Source: Bacteroidia bacterium | GTDB lineage: Bacteria > Bacteroidota > Bacteroidia > Bacteroidales > VadinHA17 | DNA length: 5,298 bases | Direction of reading: 5' to 3' | Assembly (NCBI GenBank): GCA_026391515.1 | Contig: JAPLEC010000110.1 | Span: 1-5,298 of the forward strand | In this document: in pieces, positions 1 through 4,536 of the stretch | Layout: every line of letters starts with the position of its first letter | How positions within the stretch are numbered: the first letter of the stretch is position 1 | Position numbers and translations under genes: made by a program | Notes under the pieces: generated by a model | Told to the model about the DNA's origin: nothing | The model's database searches: none | Seen by the model: only the letters and a program-made list of their open reading frames with translations

Positions 1-1
1 A

Positions 2-670
2 AAAAAGCAGCAAGTCATTACCTTAGTTTCAAGAGGAGATGTTGAACTAACCAAGAAAAACTTTGACGTTGCAATATCAAATTATCAAGAGGCATTGAAA
101 TTGCAGCCAGGTGATTTCAACATCAATAGAAAACTCGAAGAAGCAAGAGCTCAAAAACAAAAGATTCTGAGCTCTGCTATGTCAACTGCAGCTCAAAAAA
201 CTCAAATAAGTTCAAAAGTAATTGCAGAGCAACATTTAGCTCAAGCAATTAACCTCGTAAAACAAGGTAAAGATAAGTATGATGAAGCAATAAGGATCTT
301 ACAAAAAGCAGGTGAGCTAGATCCTTCAAATATTAGGATTTGGTTCAACTTAGGAGTTATTTTTCACAATTTGAAAAGATATGAAGAGGCTATTACATGT
401 TACAAAAAAGCTCTTCAAATAAATCCGAATGATAACAATGTCAATAGAAATATTGGCATAGCCTACATATTTGTAAACAATCTTGAAGATGCAAGAAAAC
501 ATCTTGAACTTGCCTTAAAAGCAAATCTCCAAGATCAAGAAGCTCGCGATAATCTCGCAGCAATCTACGATATCATGGGAGACTCTTTAAAAAAAGAGGC
601 TCAGCAAATACGTGAAGGAAAAGATCCCATTGAAAAATCTACTGCCCAAATTCCATCTCAACCTAAGTAA
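2..670 (+). CDS. TPR-repeat protein, 5'-truncated by window edge
   Basis: The frame is open from base 2 to the TAA at 668-670 (222 residues). A TTG at 95 could be read as a start, but the codons before it continue a good TPR helix pair, so the true start lies upstream of the window. Tetratricopeptide repeats are visible at about fragment residues 5-38 (GDVEL, FDVAISNYQEALKLQPGD), 75-110 (YDEAIRILQKAGELDPSN), 111-144 (WFNLGVIFHNLKRYEEA, ALQINPND) and 145-178, with a partial one at 181-203. A Gln/Ser/Thr-rich linker separates the first two, and the C-terminus is a polar tail. TPRs form protein-binding superhelices. No catalytic domain is visible, and a signal peptide cannot be judged without the N-terminus. 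It lies 185 bp upstream of a small secreted protein and on the same strand as the curli genes, so it may be an assembly or scaffolding factor. That role is inferred from position only. Confidence is high for the TPR class and low for function. Confidence 0.85.
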   Translation, partial: KKQQVITLVSRGDVELTKKNFDVAISNYQEALKLQPGDFNINRKLEEARAQKQKILSSAMSTAAQKTQISSKVIAEQHLAQAINLVKQGKDKYDEAIRILQKAGELDPSNIRIWFNLGVIFHNLKRYEEAITCYKKALQINPNDNNVNRNIGIAYIFVNNLEDARKHLELALKANLQDQEARDNLAAIYDIMGDSLKKEAQQIREGKDPIEKSTAQIPSQPK

Positions 671-699
671 GGCACTCAAAGTAATCCAGTCAGAAAGGA

Positions 700-732
700 G
701 GTGAATATTTTTTAACATTTAATAAATTCACC
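700..732 (+). promoter_or_regulatory. hairpin that could cover a Shine-Dalgarno-like site
   Basis: GGTGAAT at 700-706 is complementary to ATTCACC at 726-732, giving a 7-bp stem with a 19-base A/T-rich loop. The left arm overlaps the 3' half of the SD-like AAAGGAGGTGA at 694-704. No T-tract follows, so it does not look like an intrinsic terminator for the TPR gene. It may be a structured leader element or chance pairing in A/T-rich DNA. Confidence 0.3.
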
Positions 733-764
733 AAATAAGGAGGTGATGAAATAAGGAGGTGATG
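733..764 (+). repeat. 16-bp tandem duplication carrying perfect Shine-Dalgarno consensus
   Basis: The unit AAATAAGGAGGTGATG occurs twice in direct succession without a mismatch (733-748 and 749-764). Each copy contains TAAGGAGGTGAT (736-747 and 752-763), a 12-base match to the complement of the canonical 16S rRNA 3' end. No long reading frame starts at normal spacing after either copy. Read from the first copy, ATG-AAA-TAA is a three-codon frame. After the second copy, an ATG at 775 opens an eight-codon frame ending at 801. The gene at 856 has its own SD at 841-846. The duplication is certain; its function is unknown. Confidence 0.8.
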
Positions 765-822
765 ATTTTCTATAATGGCTAGAAACCAAAACTGGCGCTA
801 AGGTGTTAAGGTAATTAAACTG

Positions 823-839
823 TTAACAAAATCCAAAAA
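823..839 (+). promoter_or_regulatory. 17-bp leader element, copy 1 (before the Gly-rich protein)
   Basis: TTAACAAAATCCAAAAA is identical to 4501-4517. Each copy lies just before the SD of a gene for a small Sec-secreted protein: here 16 bases before the ATG at 856, there 19 bases before the ATG at 4537. It could be the 3' edge of a shared promoter, a common transcript 5' end or an operator. Part of the match is low-complexity A-tract, so the informative core is about 12 bases. Confidence 0.4.
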
Positions 840-855
840 TAGGAGGAATAAAACT

Positions 856-1197
856 ATGTTTAAGAAAATTCTGGTATTAGTAGCATTATTGGCTCTGATC
901 GCGGCTCCAGCCATGGCACTCGACGTTATCTGGGGTGGAGGTGGTACACATTCGTACTCTTCTGTTAGCTCTGGAAGCGGGGCAGCTATCGCAGGTATCT
1001 CGGGTAGTTATGCCACGAACACATCATATGGCGTTGCCGGAGTGACCTGGGGTGGACCTCAGATTACCTTCGTTTCAGAAAGTGATAGCACTGGTGGTAC
1101 TCTTACAGGCGCACTGGGACTTGCAGGTGCAGGTGCTCATCAGAATGGATTTGCTAGCGCAGGTGCAGGTGGCCACTTCTTTCATGTTGGTCCCTGA
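856..1197 (+). CDS. small secreted Gly/Ala/Ser-rich protein beside curli genes
   Basis: 113 residues. I do not recognise a named family. The start is supported by AGGAGG at 841-846, nine bases before the ATG. Residues 1-21 are a clear Sec signal peptide (FKK, a hydrophobic core, then APAMA before the likely cut). The mature part of about 92 residues is rich in Gly, Ala, Ser and Thr, has no Cys and few charged residues, and begins with a Gly run. It is an imperfect two-fold repeat: V-x-W-G-G occurs at residues 24-28 and 63-67, each followed about 8-11 residues later by a VS-containing Ser/Gly stretch. A second short repeat (AGAGA-H and AGAGG-H) lies near the C-terminus, matched by a 13-bp direct DNA repeat at 1123-1135 and 1159-1171. 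It lacks the Q-x-G-x2-N-x-A curlin pattern. The composition, signal peptide and leader element shared with the curlin gene suggest an extracellular structural or matrix protein, possibly exported by CsgG. That role is inference. Confidence 0.8.
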   Translation: MFKKILVLVALLALIAAPAMALDVIWGGGGTHSYSSVSSGSGAAIAGISGSYATNTSYGVAGVTWGGPQITFVSESDSTGGTLTGALGLAGAGAHQNGFASAGAGGHFFHVGP

Positions 1198-1224
1198 TCA
1201 TCACCATGATCCATCATGATCGTG

Positions 1225-1270
1225 AAGTTGGGAGGATCTTTTTTCTTTGGGGTTCTCCCAACTTTTTTTC
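1225..1270 (+). terminator. Rho-independent terminator after the small Gly-rich gene
   Basis: AAGTTGGGAG (1225-1234) pairs perfectly with CTCCCAACTT (1255-1264), a 10-bp stem extendable by an A-T and a G-U pair. The loop is about 16-20 bases, and seven T residues follow at 1263-1269. It begins 27 bases after the stop of the 856 gene and 47 bases before the next start codon. It therefore probably ends or attenuates transcription between the two genes. Confidence 0.85.
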
Positions 1271-1316
1271 TTTGTTTATTTTTTTTCAAAAAATTCAAAA
1301 AAAGGAGGTTTAACTT

Positions 1317-2264
1317 ATGTCAAAATTGAAATCCCTACTCCTCATTCTTTGCTTGTTGATATTTCCAACATTCGCATTTGCCGGTGGTGTTGATGTTGAT
1401 GCTTCAGCTTTAGCAGCATCTCAATCACAAGCAGGAGCTTCAGCAGGTGCATACGCTTCAGGAGGTACAGGAATTGGAGTCGGTGTTGGTGGTACAGGTG
1501 GCCAAGGTGGTAATGCTCAGCTTGATGGTAGCATAAGTGCTAAGACAGGTGACATAAGTTCAAATATTATTCTGCAACAAAAATTCGAAGGAACCACAAT
1601 ACCTCGAGAACACATTCAAGCCCCTGGATTAGCAATGCCTGGAGTTATGAACAACTTTGGCCCATTTACAGATACCAACTGGAACATCTTTCCTATTGGT
1701 GCTGGTAAGACCATGTTCACAAGATCAGAAGCCGAAGTATTGTTAGGAAAAGGCAAGGGCATTGAATCAAGGTCCAAGATCTTTGCAGCAAAGAACAAAA
1801 CCGATAAAATTGTGATTGCCCAACTTAAAGATGGTAAGGTCCCTGAAGAACTCAAGAAAGGTGTTGTTGTTGGCAATATCAATGTTAGAAGCAAGAATAG
1901 TGACAATGACACCAATGAATGTTTGGGCAAAGCCCTATTGGATGCTATGGATTCTGGTGCAACAGTTCTCCTTCTTCTAAGAAATGGCGCATCTTTAGAC
2001 AACAAAGCATCGAGTTTGGGTTTTGGAATCTCAAATGGACTTTCTATTATTGGTGGTGGAGCTGGAAAGGTTGCTGATGCAGTTACCACTGGATCCGGCT
2101 ACACAACTGCAAAAGTTGGCCAAAGGTTCTTTCCTTATGTACATGCCGTCGCAATCAAAGATGGAGTCCCAATACCAACCGAACCCATCAAACCAGATAT
2201 CGGTATCAAACCTCAGTCAAAACTCCTCGAAAAGCAGGAAAGAGAACAAACTACAGTGCGTTGA
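1317..2264 (+). CDS. secreted protein of unknown function with Gly/Ala/Ser-rich N-terminus
   Basis: 315 residues, no family recognised. AAAGGAGG at 1301-1308 sits eight bases before the ATG. Residues 1-22 form a Sec signal peptide (SKLK, a Leu/Ile-rich core, FAFA before Gly-Gly). Cys12 lies inside the hydrophobic core and is not a lipobox. Residues 23-68 are low-complexity Gly, Ala and Ser, ending in a Gly-rich stretch (GIGVGVGG, GGQGGN). Residues 70-290 look like a more ordinary folded region with mixed composition. It holds a GKGKG loop (144-148), a Val-rich segment (182-190), a Leu run (217-221) and Gly-rich turns (234-250). The C-terminus (290-315) is charged and Pro/Lys/Glu-rich, with no membrane anchor. 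The gene lies between two intrinsic terminators, so it needs its own promoter (none obvious) or readthrough from 856. Its position beside csg genes makes an extracellular or periplasmic accessory role plausible but unproven. Confidence 0.85.
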   Translation: MSKLKSLLLILCLLIFPTFAFAGGVDVDASALAASQSQAGASAGAYASGGTGIGVGVGGTGGQGGNAQLDGSISAKTGDISSNIILQQKFEGTTIPREHIQAPGLAMPGVMNNFGPFTDTNWNIFPIGAGKTMFTRSEAEVLLGKGKGIESRSKIFAAKNKTDKIVIAQLKDGKVPEELKKGVVVGNINVRSKNSDNDTNECLGKALLDAMDSGATVLLLLRNGASLDNKASSLGFGISNGLSIIGGGAGKVADAVTTGSGYTTAKVGQRFFPYVHAVAIKDGVPIPTEPIKPDIGIKPQSKLLEKQEREQTTVR

Positions 2265-2271
2265 TCTGTAT

Positions 2272-2344
2272 AGGATGCTGCTTTCATCATCACCTTCTTT
2301 CTGAACAGAGACCCTCAAAACGATGTTAGCAGCATCCTTTTTTT
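2272..2344 (+). terminator. Rho-independent terminator with long loop
   Basis: AGGATGCTGCT (2272-2282) pairs perfectly with AGCAGCATCCT (2328-2338), an 11-bp stem. A second short helix inside (CATC 2285-2288 with GATG 2322-2325) extends it after a 2x2 internal loop, leaving about 33 unpaired bases. Seven T residues follow at 2338-2344. It starts seven bases after the stop of the 315-residue gene and separates that gene from the csg cluster. Confidence 0.85.
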
Positions 2345-2615
2345 CTCGAAATTATAATTACCACTAATAAGTAGACATTAAATAGATAAAAATAACAATC
2401 AACAACATAAAACCTAAAAGCGAAAAACCTACAAATCTCAAAAATGGAGGTGTTATGAAAAAAATTTATTGTTCTCTCTTGTATTTCAAAATCTTATTTA
2501 AACTTTCAATTCTCAAGTATCCATTGATTTACTATTTCTATATTCGTTTCATCAATTAAAAAAAGAAAGGAGTGATGATTTCTAAAAATTCAATCAAGAA
2601 AGGAGGTAATAGTCG
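2345..2615 (+). other. A/T-rich gap before csgE; probable promoter region, not resolved
   Basis: This stretch lies between the terminator and csgE and is strongly A/T-rich. Since a terminator precedes it, the csgEFG promoter should be here. I could not find a convincing -35/-10 pair: TATAAT at 2353-2358 has no -35 at a proper distance. It contains two possible tiny reading frames with SD-like sites (2455-2559 and 2575-2619), listed separately. No RNA gene or insertion sequence is visible. Confidence 0.4.
2455..2559 (+). CDS. possible 34-residue hydrophobic basic peptide
   Basis: ATG at 2455 to TAA at 2557-2559, preceded by GGAGGTG at 2446-2452 with a four-base gap from GGAGG to the ATG, slightly short but usable. 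The peptide starts MKKIYCSLLYF and is rich in Ile, Leu, Phe and Tyr, with scattered Lys/Arg and no acidic residue. It resembles a one-pass small membrane protein or a leader peptide. A/T-rich DNA readily encodes such Phe/Ile/Lys/Tyr strings by chance, so the SD is the main support. It sits 56 bases upstream of csgE and could be co-transcribed with it. No homolog is known to me. Confidence 0.35.
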   Translation: MKKIYCSLLYFKILFKLSILKYPLIYYFYIRFIN

Positions 2616-2619
2616 ATGA
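2575..2619 (+). CDS. possible 14-codon leader ORF overlapping the csgE start
   Basis: ATG at 2575, reading MISKNSIKKGGNSR, with its TGA at 2617-2619 overlapping the csgE ATG (2616-2618) as ATGA, the usual layout of translational coupling. AAAGGAG at 2566-2572 precedes it, but only two bases separate GGAG from the ATG, which is too close for efficient initiation. The csgE SD (AGGAGG 2601-2606) lies within this frame. It is either a short coupled leader or a chance frame. Confidence 0.2.
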   Translation: MISKNSIKKGGNSR

Positions 2620-3029
2620 GACTAAGGGTTTTGTTAGTTTTGTTTTTGTTGACATGGAGTGTGGTGGCCTGGGCTCAAAAGGACGTGGAGATTGAGGGTT
2701 TAGTTATTGATCAAACCAGAACCAGAATCGGCCACGATTTTTACAGGGAATTTGTTACTTTCTGGGAATCAGCTGCCCCCAGCGATGTTAAGGGTTATAA
2801 TATAACTATTTTTGAAATGAGCAGTCCTCTGTGGGGTAGTAATATTAAGATTGAGGTCAATATGGTTGCAGTCCATAGAGTTATTCTTAGACCAAGGACT
2901 GAGGACGTCAAAGAGACTGCAAAGAAGGGAGTCTTGGCAGTAAGGGAATATCTTGTCTCTCAGGAAGTCTCCGAGAAATTCTTGAAAGGAGGCGATCTAT
3001 TGGATCTGTCGGGTGATGGGGTGTTCTAA
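2616..3029 (+). CDS. csgE: CsgE, curli secretion specificity factor
   Basis: 137 residues, close to the 129 of E. coli CsgE. The ATG follows AGGAGG (2601-2606) at nine bases. Residues 1-20 are a Sec signal peptide ending AWA before Gln21. The mature protein keeps the family hallmarks: GLVIDQT (28-34), IGHDFYREF (38-46), WES (50-52), NITIFE (62-67) and WGSNIKIEVN (73-82). The C-terminal helix ends in GGDLLD, matching the GDL near the end of the E. coli protein. In the known curli system, periplasmic CsgE forms a nonameric adaptor that caps the CsgG vestibule and directs curlin subunits into the channel. It is the first gene of a csgE-csgF-csgG run, with 32 bp to csgF, so co-transcription is expected. 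The C-terminus is a few residues longer than in E. coli. The identification rests on recalled family motifs and is strong. Confidence 0.95.
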   Translation: MRLRVLLVLFLLTWSVVAWAQKDVEIEGLVIDQTRTRIGHDFYREFVTFWESAAPSDVKGYNITIFEMSSPLWGSNIKIEVNMVAVHRVILRPRTEDVKETAKKGVLAVREYLVSQEVSEKFLKGGDLLDLSGDGVF

Positions 3030-3061
3030 ATACAAATTTAACTGAAAAGGAGGTAAGTAAA

Positions 3062-3460
3062 ATGAAGAAGTGGTTAATCTATTCTTTGTGTTTGGTTTTC
3101 TTTTTGATTGGTGTGAAGGTGGCTGTGGCTACAGAGTTGATTTATACGCCAGTTAATCCAGCTTTTGGCGGCAGTCCGCTCAATGGTCAGTATTTGCTTA
3201 ACCAAGCTACAGCTCAGGATAAGTTCAAGGACAAAAGCCTTGCTTTTCCTCAACAGACCTTTAAGGAACGACTTGAGAACATGCTTCTTTCTGCAATGGC
3301 TGCTAAGATAGCAGGGGATATCTTTGGTGAGGAAGGATTAACTCCTGGTACTTATACCATCGGTTCCTATGTTATTAATGTGACAACTAATGGTCAGAAG
3401 ATAGCAATTAATATAGTCGGTCCTGATGGTCAGACGACGATAGAAATTCCATACTTTTAA
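3062..3460 (+). CDS. csgF: CsgF, curli assembly/nucleation coupling factor
   Basis: 132 residues (E. coli CsgF is 138). AAAAGGAGGT at 3045-3054 lies eight bases before the ATG. Residues 1-23 are a Sec signal peptide ending AVA before Thr24. The mature N-terminus carries the diagnostic block NPAFGGSPLNG (32-42) followed by YLLNQATAQDKFKD, which aligns without gaps to the E. coli N-terminus. A helical middle (about 68-90, rich in Leu, Met and Ala) and a Gly/Thr/Ile-rich beta C-terminus ending IEIPYF follow. In the known system the CsgF N-terminus plugs into the CsgG beta-barrel and forms a second constriction, while the rest sits at the cell surface and links export to nucleation. At the position of E. 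coli mature Asn17, which forms that constriction, this protein has Leu40. It lies 21 bp before csgG. Confidence 0.95.
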   Translation: MKKWLIYSLCLVFFLIGVKVAVATELIYTPVNPAFGGSPLNGQYLLNQATAQDKFKDKSLAFPQQTFKERLENMLLSAMAAKIAGDIFGEEGLTPGTYTIGSYVINVTTNGQKIAINIVGPDGQTTIEIPYF

Positions 3461-3481
3461 TGGAAGAAAGGAGTAATTGTG

Positions 3482-4441
3482 ATGAAATTAGTATCATTGA
3501 TGATGATTTTAGTTATGTTGGCTTTAACTGGGTGTGCTGCAAGTTTAGCATCTTTGGGGACCTCAAAGGCTACTATGGGGTACACCACAGCTATTCACAA
3601 GGAGTTGATTTCCTTGCCCCCGCCTGAGACAAAGATAGTCGTGGCTGTTTATAAATTTGGAGATCAGACCGGGCAGTACAAATCCAATAGCACGGCCACG
3701 ACATTTTCGACTGCTGTTTCTCAGGGTAATACGTCAGTTTTGATTAAAGCACTTGAGGATTCTGGTTGGTTTGTTGCAATAGAAAGGGAAGCCCTGGCAA
3801 ACCTACTGACTGAAAGAAAAATTATTCGGTCGACCAGAGAGAATTATCAGCAGGAGATAAAGGAGCAGAAAAAAGAAGCTCCACCTTTACCTTCGCTGCC
3901 ACCTCTGTTGTATGCGGCAGTTATGTTGGAGGGAGGTATTATTTCCTACGATACTAATTTAGTGACAGGTGGACTCGGGGTCAGATACTTTGGTGTAGGT
4001 GGCTCAGCAGCAGTAAGACTGGATCAAATGAGCATTTACCTAAGAGCTGTATCTACTCTGAATGGTGCGGTTCTTAAATCTGTTTCGACAACCAAGTCTA
4101 TCCTTTCCAGAGAAGCGGATCTTGGTCTCTACAGATTTGTCAGGTTTAAGAGACTGCTGGAGGCTGAGGCAGGCTTCTCAACGAATGAGCCTTCACAGAT
4201 GTGTGTGCAGGAGGCGATCGAAAAGGCAGTTCATGATTTGATTATTGAGGGAGTGGTTGCTAAGTTATGGAACTTGAAAAATCCAGATGATATGAAGCAT
4301 CCTCTGATTCAGAACTACCTTAAGGAAAAGCAAGATGTGGAGGTCAAGGTTAAAGTGGATAAGGAAGGGAATTTGGTGGTAAAGAATCCTTCTTCGGAAG
4401 AAGTTAAATATGTTAAGGAAGGTTGGAAGAAATCTGAATAA
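3482..4441 (+). CDS. csgG: CsgG, outer-membrane curli export channel lipoprotein
   Basis: 319 residues from the ATG at 3482, eight bases after AAAGGAG (3467-3473). A GTG at 3479 adds one residue but has poorer spacing. A type II signal peptide ends LALTGC with lipidated Cys18. Family motifs follow in order: ELISLPPPETKIVVAVY (41-57), DQTGQYK (61-67), FSTAV (75-79), SGWFVAIER (94-102), ERKIIR (111-116), a beta-hairpin region with GGLGVRYFGVGG (163-174), LDQMSIYLRAV (180-190), TNEP (234-237) and the final helix to LWNLKN (262-267). E. coli CsgG forms a nonameric 36-strand outer-membrane barrel that secretes curlin without added energy. Differences from E. coli: the constriction loop is one residue longer and lacks the Tyr51 and Asn55 equivalents while keeping Phe (Phe75). 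A segment at about 122-149 is some seven residues longer and Lys/Glu/Pro-rich. About 38 charged residues extend the C-terminus (282-319). Confidence 0.97.
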   Translation: MKLVSLMMILVMLALTGCAASLASLGTSKATMGYTTAIHKELISLPPPETKIVVAVYKFGDQTGQYKSNSTATTFSTAVSQGNTSVLIKALEDSGWFVAIEREALANLLTERKIIRSTRENYQQEIKEQKKEAPPLPSLPPLLYAAVMLEGGIISYDTNLVTGGLGVRYFGVGGSAAVRLDQMSIYLRAVSTLNGAVLKSVSTTKSILSREADLGLYRFVRFKRLLEAEAGFSTNEPSQMCVQEAIEKAVHDLIIEGVVAKLWNLKNPDDMKHPLIQNYLKEKQDVEVKVKVDKEGNLVVKNPSSEEVKYVKEGWKKSE

Positions 4442-4470
4442 AAAGGATGAGTATTCTTCGATAAGGATTC

Positions 4471-4505
4471 AATCGTAGACAAAGATGTTGGAAAAACGAT
4501 TTAAC
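4471..4505 (+). promoter_or_regulatory. possible promoter with flanking inverted repeat before the curlin gene
   Basis: TAGACA (4476-4481, five of six to the sigma-70 -35 consensus) and TTTAAC (4500-4505, four of six to -10) are separated by 18 bases. An inverted repeat AATCGT (4471-4476) and ACGATT (4496-4501) brackets the same span and could be an operator or a weak 6-bp hairpin. The csgG stop is about 30 bases upstream with no terminator between, so the curlin gene may be both co-transcribed and separately promoted. Matches this short arise by chance. Confidence 0.25.
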
Positions 4506-4517
4506 AAAATCCAAAAA
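4501..4517 (+). promoter_or_regulatory. 17-bp leader element, copy 2 (before the curlin gene)
   Basis: This is an exact copy of the sequence at 823-839, placed at a similar distance before an SD (GGAG 4525-4528) and an ATG. Both downstream genes also begin ATGTTTAA. The shared 5' context suggests common regulation or a duplicated leader joining the Gly-rich protein gene and the curlin gene. Confidence 0.4.
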
Positions 4518-4536
4518 AAGAAAAGGAGAAAAAGCT

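Noticed and set aside
771..776. TATAAT as a -10 box for the 856 gene
   Set aside because: The hexamer is perfect, but no -35-like sequence lies 16-18 bases upstream (that span is GAAATA-like repeat sequence) and there is no extended TG.
784..796. Resemblance of ACCAAAACTGGCG to the first curlin repeat DNA (AACCAAACTGGCG at 4624-4636)
   Set aside because: It is a short match with one extra base and no surrounding curlin-like translation, so too weak to call a curlin remnant.
1196..1222. Repeated GATCAT/CATGATC pattern after the 856 stop codon
   Set aside because: It gives only a 6-bp inverted match with a poor loop. It is simple sequence next to the stronger terminator and has no clear role.
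1616..2089. 157-residue open frame on the minus strand
   Set aside because: It lies wholly inside the 315-residue secreted-protein gene, has Pro/Ser/Leu-biased shadow composition, and that gene has a signal peptide, SD and terminator on the + strand.
2023..2304. 93-residue + strand frame
   Set aside because: It overlaps the end of the 1317-2264 gene in another frame, runs into the terminator stem and has no SD.
2353..2358. TATAAT as the csgEFG promoter
   Set aside because: A proper -35 would fall inside the preceding terminator stem, and none matches.
4389..4400. CTTC-TTCG-GAAG tetraloop hairpin near the end of csgG
   Set aside because: It has only a 4-bp stem inside the coding sequence and no T-tract; it is probably codon-driven (Ser-Ser-Glu-Glu).
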